A stretch of 64,000 bases of DNA from an uncultured Opitutia bacterium (GTDB lineage Bacteria > Verrucomicrobiota > Verrucomicrobiia > Opitutales > Opitutaceae), in the NCBI GenBank assembly GCA_903840415.1, contig CAIMFY010000017.1:231549-295548 (forward strand). Reading direction: 5' to 3'. Below are positions 27,769 through 36,533 of the stretch, in pieces. Under the pieces are notes generated by a model that ran no database searches, was not told the origin of the DNA, and was given only the letters and a program-made list of their open reading frames with translations. Position 1 is the stretch's first letter; each line of letters opens with the position of its first letter. A program made the position numbers and the translations under genes.

Positions 27769-28002
27769 GGAAGTCAAGGGAACCACGGCACACGGTCAGG
27801 CCACGGAAATCGATGTTGAGTTCCCAGCCAACTGCGTCCCATTAGCAATCACGAGCGGAATCGCCTGCTGGCCGCAGCGGCGGTCGCACCGGAAATCGTT
27901 CTCGACTATGCTGAGCCGCGCACGCGGCCACACGTCAAGCCCCCCTGCGTCGCATGCTCGCGCGTTGCAGCCAGACCACGTCCGCTTCAACCTCCCTGCT
28001 CA

Positions 28003-29094
28003 ATGAACGTCTCCGGCCGCCCCACCCGCACCATCTGGCCGTCGGCTGACGGCACCGCAGTCGAAATCATCGATCAGACTCGGCTGCCGCACACGTTCGC
28101 CACCGTGCGGCTCGCGACTCTCGACGACGCGGCGCATGCGATCCGCGCCATGCTCGTGCGCGGTGCGCCACTCATCGGCGCCGCCGCGGCGTGGGGCCTG
28201 TGGCTCGCGATCCGCGCCAACGCTTCCGACGCCGCTCTTGCTCAGGCCCACGCCACGCTTCTCACCACGCGACCGACGGCAGTGAATTTGCGTTGGGCGC
28301 TCGACCGTGTGCAGGCGCAACTCGTGCGACTGCGACCCGCCGAGCGCGCCGCGGCAGCACGAGTCCTCGCGATCGAAATTTGCGACGAGGATGTCGCCCT
28401 CAATCGCGGCATCGGTGCGGCGGGATTGCCGCTCGTGAAGGCGATCGCCGCGCGGAAAAAACTCGGCGAACCCGTCAACATTCTCACGCACTGCAACGCC
28501 GGTTGGCTCGCCACGGTCGACGTCGGCACGGCCACCGCGACGATTTACTCTGCACATGATGCGGGCCTGCCGGTTCACATCTGGGTCGACGAGACGCGCC
28601 CGCGCAACCAAGGCGCCAGCCTCACCGCGTGGGAGTTGCTCAACCATGGCGTGCCTCACACCGTGATCGCGGACAATGCCGGCGGCCACTTGATGCAACA
28701 CGGCCGCGTCGATCTGGTGATCGTCGGGACTGACCGCACGACGGCGACGGGCGATGTGTGCAACAAGATCGGCACCTACCTAAAGGCGCTCGCCGCACGC
28801 GACAACGGCGTGCCGTTCTACGCCGCCGTGCCATCGCCATCGATCGATTGGACGGTGCGTGATGGTGTCAGCGAGATTCCCATCGAGGAGCGATCCGCTC
28901 GCGAACTCACTCACATCACCGGCCGGCTGCCCGACGGATTGGTCGCCACCGTCGCGCTCACGCCCGAGGGCAGCCCGGCCGCCAATCCGGCGTTCGATGT
29001 CACGCCGGCCCGCCTCGTCACTGGGTTGATCACCGAGCGAGGAATCGCCGAGGCGTCAGCGGACGGGTTGCAACGGCTTTTTTCTGAAAAATAG
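28003..29094 (+). CDS. mtnA: Methylthioribose-1-phosphate isomerase
   Basis: 363 residues. Isomerises 5-methylthioribose 1-phosphate to the ribulose form in the methionine salvage pathway. MtnA/eIF2B-like signatures: [16 protein letters not shown], catalytic Cys164 in [30 protein letters not shown], and catalytic Asp244 in [19 protein letters not shown]. These residues are intact. No other mtn genes are adjacent. I see no SAM riboswitch in the 234 bases upstream. Confidence 0.95.
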   Translation: MNVSGRPTRTIWPSADGTAVEIIDQTRLPHTFATVRLATLDDAAHAIRAMLVRGAPLIGAAAAWGLWLAIRANASDAALAQAHATLLTTRPTAVNLRWALDRVQAQLVRLRPAERAAAARVLAIEICDEDVALNRGIGAAGLPLVKAIAARKKLGEPVNILTHCNAGWLATVDVGTATATIYSAHDAGLPVHIWVDETRPRNQGASLTAWELLNHGVPHTVIADNAGGHLMQHGRVDLVIVGTDRTTATGDVCNKIGTYLKALAARDNGVPFYAAVPSPSIDWTVRDGVSEIPIEERSARELTHITGRLPDGLVATVALTPEGSPAANPAFDVTPARLVTGLITERGIAEASADGLQRLFSEK

Positions 29095-29106
29095 CCGCGT
29101 CACGCG

Positions 29107-30219
29107 TCAATCTGCAGCCGCGGGCGCAACAGCATCGAGTTCGATTTCGAAGAGCAAATCGTCACGGCAAATCACGCTGTGAGTGGACACGACGGGCATC
29201 TGCGGCAGTTCGCACGCTGCAAGCCATAGGTCGAGATATGCCTTGAATTGCGGGTGCCGGAAATAGGCGGTCGCACGCGTCACGTCGCGGAAATTCATGC
29301 TGCGCGAATGCAGGATCGCGCCGACGACTTCCATCGTGAGATCGACCTGTTTCTTCGCGTTGCCCAGCCAGGCGGTTTTGCCGTCGGGAAAAATGCTCGC
29401 CGTGCCGGAGACGAGCAGTCGCCGCCACCCGCCGGAATCGATCTCCATCGCGCGGGCAAAGGCACTGCCGTAGGCCGGCGCCGGGCATTGCAGGGGCGAG
29501 CCAACTTCCCTGGCGTGCGCGCCGAGGGCGATTGGTCGCATGGCCCAGGCGGCGACGGTGAGGGCGGCGCCATCGGCATTGCGCGCGCCGATGCCAGTGC
29601 TCGCCGGCAGCGAACCGGTGCGCCACTTCACGTCCGCATAGTGCGCGGAGCGCACGCGGTTGAAGTCGGCATACCAGCTGAGAATGTCGTCGTTGTAGAA
29701 CCACGTGCGGACGACGTCGGCGAGTTCGAAGCCGGCTTGATCAAGCGCCCACTCAAGGTTGCCGAAGGTCTGTTGAACTTGAGCCGGCGGCCGCAGCGCC
29801 AGCGCCGTTGGCCCGAGCCCGCCGAGCAGGCAGTGGCGCGCGCCACCGTCTTCGTAAACCGAACCGACAATCCGGTTGCCCAACCGCACTCGGGTGATCG
29901 GCCGGCCCGACACGGCGAAAGCCTGCACGCCGGCGATCGGCGCATCGTCGCAACTCGCGCTCTCAACCCACGTGACCGGCCACTGTGCATCGCCGAACAC
30001 GCCGCGCATGGCGCGGTCGACTTCGCCTCGCGCCGCAAGCCCGCCGTAGATCATGAGCATCAAAATCTCGGCCTGGCGCGTCGCCAGATCGAGGGCGAGG
30101 CGTTGGAAAATGGCGACCACAGGTTCGCCCGGTCGCATGCATTCGCTCAACACCAATTCCGGTGCCGAAGCCTTCGCCGGGGAAAGCGGAGCAACGCGGT
30201 GGACGGGGTCATTTATCAT
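29107..30219 (-). CDS. Tandem RidA/YjgF-like protein, FkbO/Hyg5 chorismatase-like
   Basis: 370 residues. The C-terminal third (about 255-360) is a RidA-fold domain: LLVSGTASIFPDGKTAW, VDLTMEVVGAILHSRSMNFRDVTRATAYFRHPQ and VSTHSVICRDDLLFEIEL. The middle region (QVQQTFGNLEWALDQAGFELADVVRTWFYNDDIL) repeats the same pattern, giving a two-domain protein as in the FkbO/Hyg5 chorismatases. VSGTAS matches the conserved segment of those enzymes. Whether the residues that bind chorismate are present cannot be settled by eye, so hydrolase activity is not claimed. Converges on mtnA. Confidence 0.65.
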   Translation of the reverse strand: MINDPVHRVAPLSPAKASAPELVLSECMRPGEPVVAIFQRLALDLATRQAEILMLMIYGGLAARGEVDRAMRGVFGDAQWPVTWVESASCDDAPIAGVQAFAVSGRPITRVRLGNRIVGSVYEDGGARHCLLGGLGPTALALRPPAQVQQTFGNLEWALDQAGFELADVVRTWFYNDDILSWYADFNRVRSAHYADVKWRTGSLPASTGIGARNADGAALTVAAWAMRPIALGAHAREVGSPLQCPAPAYGSAFARAMEIDSGGWRRLLVSGTASIFPDGKTAWLGNAKKQVDLTMEVVGAILHSRSMNFRDVTRATAYFRHPQFKAYLDLWLAACELPQMPVVSTHSVICRDDLLFEIELDAVAPAAAD

Positions 30220-30385
30220 GGTGCAGCAGACGCAGCCGCACGGCGCAGGTTACCAAACCGGATCGACTCGTTTTCGGCCCCGCAGTTTAACATACACTAG
30301 AATGAGACCGATAAGCCGTGATCTATTTCAGGGCTCACATGTAACGGCGCAGGCGGAAGCGCGTCACGGTCGCAAGTATCCCATC

Positions 30386-32050
30386 ATGCCTCTCCCCGGC
30401 ACTTTTTCCCACGCAGACACCCGTCTTTTCGCGCCTCGCGCTGCTTTTCCCGCGACGCGGATGGGCAGGATTGCCGCGGTCGCGGTCGCCACGTTCACGC
30501 TTACCGCCGTTGTCTTTTCAGCCGAACCACCGGCACCGGGACGCCCGACGGCGAGCATCTTCGAACTTGCCACCACGCCGGTGCCGCGTGGCCGCATCGA
30601 CGAGCTGGTTTTTGCCCGTCTGCACCAACTTGAAATTGAGCCCGCGCCGATCTGCACCGAAACGGTATTCGTGCGCCGCGCGTTTCTCGACGTGATTGGC
30701 ACGCTGCCGACGCCAGCTGAGGTTCGAAAGTTTTTGGACGACAAGTCACCCGCCAAACGCGCGGCCCTCATCGATCAACTGCTCGCGCGGGACGAATTCG
30801 CCGATTACTGGGCTATGAAATGGAGCGACTTGCTACGCGTTAAGGCGGAATTTCCCGTCAACCTCTGGCCCAACGCCGCGCAAGCCTACCACCACTGGAT
30901 TCACACCGCGATCAGGGACAACCTCCCCTATGATCAATTCGCCCGCGCCCTGCTGGTGTCGAACGGCAGCAACTTTCGCGTCGGCCCCGTGAATTTTTAT
31001 CGTGCGGTGCAAAACAAGGAACCGCAGACGATCGCGCGCACCGTCGCGTTGACCTTTTTGGGCGAGCGCGCGGAGAAATGGCCGGCGGAACGGCTGGCCG
31101 GCATGGGGGCGTTTTTTGCCCAACTCAGCTATAAAAATACCGGCGAGTGGAAGGAAGAGATCGTGTTTTTCGATCCGAACAAGACCCCAGCCGCCGGAGC
31201 TCCCGCGGCCGTCTTTCCCGACGGCATGCCCGCGCAACTGGCGCCTGATCGCGATCCGCGCGAGGTGTTCGCCGACTGGCTGGTCGCTCCGAAAAATCCG
31301 TGGTTCGCACGCGCCATGGCCAACCGCGTGTGGTCTTGGCTGCTCGGCCGCGGCATCATCCACGAGCCCGACGACCTCCGACCGGACAATCCGCCGGTGA
31401 ATCCCGAACTGCTCGCCGAGCTCGAACAACGCTTCGTCGCCGTGCACTACGATGTGAAGCAGTTCATGCGGGATATCCTCAACTCGACGACCTACCAGCT
31501 TTCATCGATCTCCCATAGCGACCGGCCCGAGGCCGAGGCTAATTTTGCGTTCTACCCGCCGCGCCGGCTCGACGCCGAAGTGCTTATCGATGCGCTCAAC
31601 GAAATCACTGGCACCACGGAGAAATATTCGAGCGCGATCCCGGAGCCGTTCACTTTCGTGCCGGAAGAGCAGCATGCCATCGCACTCCCCGACGGCAGCA
31701 TCACGAGTTCGTTTCTCGAAACCTTCGGACGCCCCTCGCGCGACACCGGGCTCGAAGCCGAACGCAACAACCGCATCACCGCGACGCAGTGTCTGACGCT
31801 CCTCAACTCCACTCTGGTGCAGCGCAAACTTGAACAAGGACCCAAACTCCAGGCGTTGCTCCGCGCGCCGCGCAACCGCCCGCGCGATCTCGTTGACGGA
31901 CTCTACCTCGCCATCCTCTCACGCTCGCCGACCGACGCGGAACTCGCCACCGTCGCGGCCTACGTGCAGGCCGGCGGACCAGATCGGCGGCCCATGAACG
32001 ACCTCGCCTGGGCGTTGATCAACAGCGCGGAATTTCTCTACCGGCACTGA
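30386..32050 (+). CDS. DUF1549/DUF1553 domain protein (planctomycete-type cytochrome-associated family)
   Basis: 554 residues from the ATG at 30386; an ATG at 30461 would put a signal peptide (MGRIAAVAVATFTLTAVVFS) right at the N terminus and may be the true start. DUF1549 region: IDELVFARLHQLEIEPAPICTETVFVRRAFLDVIGTLPTPAEV and YWAMKWSDLLRVKAEFP. DUF1553 region: FADWLVAPKNPWFARAMANRVWSWLLGRGI and RRLDAEVLIDALNEITG. Known as secreted proteins of unknown function, abundant in Planctomycetes and Verrucomicrobia and nearly always beside DUF1501, as here. Confidence 0.9.
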   Translation: MPLPGTFSHADTRLFAPRAAFPATRMGRIAAVAVATFTLTAVVFSAEPPAPGRPTASIFELATTPVPRGRIDELVFARLHQLEIEPAPICTETVFVRRAFLDVIGTLPTPAEVRKFLDDKSPAKRAALIDQLLARDEFADYWAMKWSDLLRVKAEFPVNLWPNAAQAYHHWIHTAIRDNLPYDQFARALLVSNGSNFRVGPVNFYRAVQNKEPQTIARTVALTFLGERAEKWPAERLAGMGAFFAQLSYKNTGEWKEEIVFFDPNKTPAAGAPAAVFPDGMPAQLAPDRDPREVFADWLVAPKNPWFARAMANRVWSWLLGRGIIHEPDDLRPDNPPVNPELLAELEQRFVAVHYDVKQFMRDILNSTTYQLSSISHSDRPEAEANFAFYPPRRLDAEVLIDALNEITGTTEKYSSAIPEPFTFVPEEQHAIALPDGSITSSFLETFGRPSRDTGLEAERNNRITATQCLTLLNSTLVQRKLEQGPKLQALLRAPRNRPRDLVDGLYLAILSRSPTDAELATVAAYVQAGGPDRRPMNDLAWALINSAEFLYRH

Positions 32051-32061
32051 TGCGGGCAAAG

Positions 32062-32137
32062 AAGAAACTTTCAAAAGTAGAAATTCCGAAAGCCCAAACC
32101 TTCGCTGCCCTGCCGCTCCACGTTTCCAACGTTTCTT
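32062..32137. repeat. Purine-rich/pyrimidine-rich intergenic stretch with AAGAAAC/GTTTCTT inverted repeat
   Basis: The 121-base gap before the DUF1501 gene has a purine-rich left part and a pyrimidine-rich right part. AAGAAAC at 32062-32068 and GTTTCTT at 32131-32137 form a perfect 7-base inverted repeat. Strongly different in composition from the neighbouring genes. No T-tailed terminator is visible. Confidence 0.35.
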
Positions 32138-32171
32138 ATTTCTTCCTTTCATCTTTTCCTCTTCTCCTCCC

Positions 32172-33605
32172 ATGAGCCTTCACCACAGCATCGATCCGCG
32201 CCGCTGGAATCTCGACTCCGAACTCCGCCTGCTCGGCCTCGGCGGCCCGCCGATGACCCGCCGCGAAGCGATCCGCCTCGGTTTGCTGGGCACGGCGGGC
32301 TTGCTGTGCTCCAACTCGCTGGTTTCGCGCGCCGGTGCCGCGACTCAAGTCGCTCCCTCCGCGGCAGTCACGCCCCGCGCCAAATCCGTCATCCAAATCT
32401 GGCTCTGGGGCGGTCCCTGCCATCTCGATACCTTCGATCCGAAGCCCGACGCCGGTTACGATTATTGCGGCGCGTTTAAGACCCCAATCGCGACCAACGT
32501 CCCTGGCCTTCAGATCGGCGAACTGCTGCCGCTGCTCGCGAAAGAGGCCGACAAATTCTCGCTCATCCGCAGCATGACCCACGGAATCAACGGTCACGAG
32601 ACGGCGTCCTACGCCGTGCAGACGGGCCGCGCTTCGGGCGGACGCGAGGTTTTTCCCGGCATGGGCGCGGTCGTCTCGCTCTTCAAAGGCTATGACTCAG
32701 GTTACAAGGGCCTGCTCCCACCCTACATTGTGCTCACCGAGTTGCAGGGTCGCTTTTCCGAGGCGGGGTTTCTTGGCGGCCGCTACAAGCCCTTTGCGAC
32801 CGGCGGTGATCCGGGGCAGGGCCGCTTTGTCGTGGAAGGAGTCGTCGCCCAAGGCATTTCCGATGAGCGCCAGCGGGCGCGCCGCGAATTGCTCCATCAG
32901 CTCAACACTTTCGAGCGCGCCGCGAAGAACGGCGATCCGCGGCTCGTGGCACTCGGCGAGTGCGAGAGAGACGCCTACGAAATGATTCTCGGCGACGCCG
33001 GAAAAGTCTTTGATCTCTCGCACGAGAATAACGATCTACGCGAGCGTTATGGCCGCAACACGTTTGGCCAGGCGTGCCTGATGGCGCGGCGGCTCGTCGA
33101 GCGCGGCGTGCCCTACATCACGATCAACTACAAGGGCTGGGACACGCACAAGACGCACTTCCCGATCATGCGGCGCAAGCTGCCGGAACTCGACAAGGGC
33201 CTCGCCACCCTGCTCGCCGATCTGGCGGAGCGCGGGTTGCTCAACAGCACGATCGTGTGGACCGGCGGCGAGTTTGGACGCACGCCAAAAGTTATGTGGG
33301 AGGCGCCGTGGGACGGTGGCCGCGGCCACTGGGGCAAGGCGTTTTCGACGCTCGTGGCTGGCGGTGGTTTCAAGGGCGGACAAGTCATCGGCAAGACCGA
33401 CGCTCGCGGAGAGGAAGTGGCCGAGCATCCGGTGCAGCCGGTCGAACTCATTGGCAGCATGTATGAATTGCTCGGCATCGCCGGCGACGCGAAGCTGCCG
33501 CATCCCGAGGGGACCGACGTGCGCGTGCTGCCCGCCGCCACCGAGCGCGCGACGCGGAGCGGCAGCCCGCTCGCCGCCATCATGGCCACTCCTGAGGTGG
33601 CATGA
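32172..33605 (+). CDS. DUF1501 family secreted protein, Tat-exported
   Basis: 477 residues. A twin-arginine-type leader lies at about residues 28-57 (MTRREAIRLGLLGTAGLLCSNSL). The DUF1501 core has VIQIWLWGGPCHLDTFDPKPDAG, MTHGINGHETASYAVQTGR and, further on, STIVWTGGEFGRTPKV. The fold is alkaline-phosphatase/sulfatase-like and the family is paired with DUF1549 proteins. The following gene overlaps its stop by 4 bases, so the three genes 30386-35902 form a unit. Substrate unknown. Confidence 0.92.
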   Translation: MSLHHSIDPRRWNLDSELRLLGLGGPPMTRREAIRLGLLGTAGLLCSNSLVSRAGAATQVAPSAAVTPRAKSVIQIWLWGGPCHLDTFDPKPDAGYDYCGAFKTPIATNVPGLQIGELLPLLAKEADKFSLIRSMTHGINGHETASYAVQTGRASGGREVFPGMGAVVSLFKGYDSGYKGLLPPYIVLTELQGRFSEAGFLGGRYKPFATGGDPGQGRFVVEGVVAQGISDERQRARRELLHQLNTFERAAKNGDPRLVALGECERDAYEMILGDAGKVFDLSHENNDLRERYGRNTFGQACLMARRLVERGVPYITINYKGWDTHKTHFPIMRRKLPELDKGLATLLADLAERGLLNSTIVWTGGEFGRTPKVMWEAPWDGGRGHWGKAFSTLVAGGGFKGGQVIGKTDARGEEVAEHPVQPVELIGSMYELLGIAGDAKLPHPEGTDVRVLPAATERATRSGSPLAAIMATPEVA

Positions 33606-35902
33606 ACGCGCGGAAAAAATTGAACTGCCACGCGTTGTCGTGGTTGTTGCTGCTTTCCGGCATTTCCGCGTTCGCGCAAAATAACGCCCAGCGCACGCCG
33701 CCGCACATCGGCTACGTTTACCCGGCGGGCGGAAAGCAAGGCACGACCTTTACCGTCTCCATCGGCGGCCAGAACCTCAACGGCGATATCGTAGCGTATG
33801 TCACGGGCACCGGCGTGCAGCTGAAAACCATCGGCTATGAGCGACCGCTTCAGGGCAAGGAACTCCAGGACCTCCGGGACGAACAGCAAAAGCTCCAGGA
33901 CAAGCGAGCCGCCGTTCGCACCGATCCGACGAAGCCCGCCTTTACGATCGCGGACGAAAAGCGCATCGGCGATATCCGGGATCTAATCGCACGGCGCGCC
34001 AACCGTCAGGCCAATCCCGTCATCGCCGAGACTGTCACGCTCGAAGTCACCCTCGCCACCGATGCGTTGCCCGGTGAACGCGAACTGCGGTTGAAGACGC
34101 CCGGCGGTTTGTCGAACCCGATGATTTTTTGCGTCGGCCAATTGCCGGAGTTCAGTGAAAAAGTCACCACGATCACGAGCGAACCAGCGGCCGGTCCGGT
34201 TTTCGGGCAGACGCCGCGCGCCAGCCGGCCGCGCACCGAGATGTCCATCACGCTGCCCGCCGTCGTGAACGGCCAGATCCTGCCCGGCGAGATCGATCAT
34301 TTTCATTTTGCGGCGCGCAAGGGCCAGCGCCTCGTCGCTGCGGTCAGCGCGCGCGCACTCATCCCGTATCTGGCGGACGCCGTGCCCGGATGGTTCCAAG
34401 CCACGCTCACGCTCCGCGACGCAAAGGGCCGCGAACTCGCTTACAATGACGACTACCGGTTCAATCCCGATCCAGTCCTCGCCTACACGATTCCGGACGA
34501 CGGCGACTATGTGCTTGAAATCACCGACTCGATCTACCGCGGACGCGAAGACTTTGTTTACCGTATCACCGTCGGCGAGCTGCCGTTTGTGACCGGGATT
34601 TTTCCGCTCGGCGGCACCGCAGGCCAGCAGATCGTCTTCGATGTAACCGGATGGAACCTACCCGTGAGCCAGCTCGCGATGGAGACGAAGGACAAGATGC
34701 CGGGCACATTCTTGCTCGCGGTGCGCAACCAGGAAGTGCTCTCGAACTCCGTCCCATTCGTCCTCGATGCTCAGCCGGAATGCCTTGAAACCGAACCGAA
34801 TGATCGCCCGGAAAGCGCCCAGTCCATTGCGCTGCCGATTATCGTCAATGGCCGCATTGATCATCCCGGCGATCGCGATGTCTTTCGTTTCGAAGGCAAG
34901 GCCGGCGGCGAGATCGTCGCGGAGGTTTTCGCCCGCCGGCTCGATTCGCCGCTCGACTCGACCCTCCGGATCACCGATGCCGCGGGGCATCAACTCGCGT
35001 TCAATGACGACTACGACGACAAGGGCGCCGGACTCCTCACGCATCAGGCCGATTCGCGGGTGAGTTTCAAGCTGCCCGCAGACGGCGTTTACTTTGTCAC
35101 GCTTGCCGACGGCCAGAACCAAGGCGGCCCCGAGTATGCCTACCGGCTGCACATCGGCCCACCGCGGCCGGACTTCGAACTGCGCGTCGTGCCTTCAAGC
35201 ATCAACGTCCGCGCCGGCGCCAACACGCTGCTGACAGTTTACGCGCTGCGCCGCGACGGCTTCAACGGCGAGATCGTCGTCGGTCTGCGCGATGCGCCGT
35301 GGGGGTTTGCGTTGAGTGGGGCGCGCATCCCGGCGAATCAGGACAAAGTTCCGATCACGCTGACGGTGCCGTTTGGCGCCCAGGATGAGATTGTTGATCT
35401 CACGATGATGGGAGTCGCGACGATCGGCGGCCAATCCGTCGCGCGCACCGCGGTGCCTGCGGAAGACATGATGCAGGCGTTTGCCTACCGGCAGCTCGTG
35501 ACTCAACGGGAATTCAAAGTCGACGTGTCCGGCCGTGGCGCCCCGCTGCGCGTGCTCACTAAGTCTCCCCTGCATTTTACGCCCGGCGGCACAATGCGCG
35601 TCCAGATTGCGACACCCGCCGCACGGGCGACCGGCGAAATCGAGTTTGAACTGAGTGATCCGCCCGCCGGGATCACAATTCTAAAGACTTCGGCCAGTGG
35701 AGGCGGGGCGACCGACATCCTCCTGTCGTGCGACGCCACCACGTCGAAACCAGGCCTGCACGGCAACTTGCTCCTGAATGCGTTTGGTCAGCGCACCAAC
35801 GCCAAGGCGCAAAATCCCGCCGCCCGCGCGCAGCGCGTGCCACTTGGAGCCGCGCCGGCCATTCCCTTCGAGATCGACGAAACACGCACGCCGTCTACTT
35901 AA
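33602..35902 (+). CDS. Secreted protein with pre-peptidase C-terminal (PPC) domains
   Basis: 766 residues with a signal peptide (about 1-25, ending ISAFAQ). An IPT/TIG-like opening (HIGYVYPAGGKQGTTFTVSIGGQNL) is followed by a charged helical insert (residues about 85-140). Two PPC-type beta domains follow at about 215-325 and 400-520, each with the Ca-site-like YNDDY/FNDDY block (DAKGRELAYNDDY, DAAGHQLAFNDDYDD). Further beta-rich text fills the C terminus. No protease active site is seen. Third gene of the DUF1549-DUF1501 cluster; an adhesion or surface-binding role is inferred. Confidence 0.85.
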   Translation: MNARKKLNCHALSWLLLLSGISAFAQNNAQRTPPHIGYVYPAGGKQGTTFTVSIGGQNLNGDIVAYVTGTGVQLKTIGYERPLQGKELQDLRDEQQKLQDKRAAVRTDPTKPAFTIADEKRIGDIRDLIARRANRQANPVIAETVTLEVTLATDALPGERELRLKTPGGLSNPMIFCVGQLPEFSEKVTTITSEPAAGPVFGQTPRASRPRTEMSITLPAVVNGQILPGEIDHFHFAARKGQRLVAAVSARALIPYLADAVPGWFQATLTLRDAKGRELAYNDDYRFNPDPVLAYTIPDDGDYVLEITDSIYRGREDFVYRITVGELPFVTGIFPLGGTAGQQIVFDVTGWNLPVSQLAMETKDKMPGTFLLAVRNQEVLSNSVPFVLDAQPECLETEPNDRPESAQSIALPIIVNGRIDHPGDRDVFRFEGKAGGEIVAEVFARRLDSPLDSTLRITDAAGHQLAFNDDYDDKGAGLLTHQADSRVSFKLPADGVYFVTLADGQNQGGPEYAYRLHIGPPRPDFELRVVPSSINVRAGANTLLTVYALRRDGFNGEIVVGLRDAPWGFALSGARIPANQDKVPITLTVPFGAQDEIVDLTMMGVATIGGQSVARTAVPAEDMMQAFAYRQLVTQREFKVDVSGRGAPLRVLTKSPLHFTPGGTMRVQIATPAARATGEIEFELSDPPAGITILKTSASGGGATDILLSCDATTSKPGLHGNLLLNAFGQRTNAKAQNPAARAQRVPLGAAPAIPFEIDETRTPST

Positions 35903-36002
35903 CCGTGTTACCTTGGTGTGCGACTGGAAATCGACGCTACTTTCGAGCCAAGAGCAACCTGCGCGGGGCGGAGAGGATTTTCGAAAAAAAAACTGGACGG
36001 AT

Positions 36003-36189
36003 GGCCGAACTTCGACACGTTCGCCGTCGCATCAGGAACGAGTCGGCCCTCAAAAAGCCGATTCCGCCAACCGGGCCGGGAGCGGCCACGGTGGATCGAG
36101 CGAGAGCTCGGATGTGCGCCACCCGCAAGGGGGGCGAACCAAGAACGCTCCCGAAAACGAGACCGATCTGATGCCCAGGTCGGTTTTTT
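36003..36189 (+). ncRNA. Candidate structured RNA with two domains and an intrinsic terminator
   Basis: Lies in the 336-base gap between the PPC gene and the small gene at 36239. Domain 1: GGCCGA (36003-36008) pairs with TCGGCC (36043-36048), and CGTTC (36018-36022) pairs with GAACG (36036-36040) inside it. Domain 2: an 8-base-pair helix CGGGAGCG/CGCTCCCG (36077-36084 with 36146-36153) encloses two hairpins. The first is CGAGC-GAGA-GCTCG (36097-36110). The second is CGCCACCC-GCAA-GGGGGGCG (36117-36136), with one A-G mismatch. Both loops are GNRA tetraloops. A terminator follows at 36162-36189. Pairings were found by eye, without energy calculation. It does not match tmRNA, RNase P, SRP or 6S RNA motifs that I know. 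Confidence 0.5.
36162..36189 (+). terminator. Strong intrinsic terminator before the 85-residue gene
   Basis: Stem ACCGATCT (36162-36169) with AGGTCGGT (36177-36184), seven standard pairs plus one T-G pair, loop GATGCCC, then a run of six T (36184-36189). It lies 49 bases upstream of the ATG at 36239, so it either ends the preceding RNA or acts as an attenuator for the small gene. Confidence 0.85.
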
Positions 36190-36238
36190 GTTTTCACACC
36201 TGCTGCGCGATAGCTCCCACCAAGACACATCACGCATC

Positions 36239-36496
36239 ATGAACACAGTCACCTCCCTCCCCGGCATCCGCGTCGACGCGGAAAACGAGAACCATCACTT
36301 GTGGAACAACCACGGCACCTGGTTCCTGCATTACACCGTGCACCCAACGCCGTTCACGAAGGAACGTATCCGCCGCTCCCTCGGCACGAAGGACTTAACT
36401 GTCGCCCGTGCGCGGCGCGACGCGTTCTTCGCGCACCTCGCGACCGAAGCAGCCAAGCCCGCTGCCACGCCCCCGCGCAAGGCCTTCGCGGCCTGA
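36239..36496 (+). CDS. 85-residue protein resembling the arm-DNA-binding domain of tyrosine recombinases
   Basis: MNTVTSLPGIRVDAENEN leads into HLWNNHGTWFLHYTVHPT and ERIRRSLGTKDLTVARARRD, which matches the beta-strand/helix pattern of the N-terminal arm-binding domain of phage integrases (NG-x-W-x-x-x-Y, RKSLGTKD-x-x-A-R-x-RRD). The protein ends there with an Ala/Pro-rich tail (KPAATPPRKAFAA), with no catalytic domain. The frame stays open upstream to 35918, but the candidate RNA and terminator occupy that part, so the ATG at 36239 is preferred. Either a truncated integrase remnant or a free-standing DNA-binding protein. Confidence 0.6.
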   Translation: MNTVTSLPGIRVDAENENHHLWNNHGTWFLHYTVHPTPFTKERIRRSLGTKDLTVARARRDAFFAHLATEAAKPAATPPRKAFAA

Positions 36497-36533
36497 GGCC
36501 AGAGTGGCCGCCGGACTCACGCCGGCATCACCC

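Noticed and set aside
27769..28002. A SAM riboswitch upstream of mtnA, or a small gene in this gap
   Set aside because: No SAM-I or SAM-II core sequence or matching terminator can be seen; the short open frames lack good starts and similarity.
36077..36153. A tRNA gene, because a 77-base segment is closed by a 7-8 base-pair helix
   Set aside because: The internal helices do not match a cloverleaf: there is no T-loop GTTC-type sequence before the 3' strand, and the two inner hairpins carry GNRA loops.
36162..36184. A hammerhead ribozyme or fluoride riboswitch, because of the CTGATG text
   Set aside because: The text is the loop and stem edge of an ordinary terminator; neither the hammerhead CTGATGA core with its GAAA partner nor the fluoride aptamer helices are present.
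35918..36238. An N-terminal extension of the 85-residue protein (open frame to 192 codons)
   Set aside because: The extension starts from a non-ATG codon, lacks any domain, and overlaps the structured RNA and terminator.
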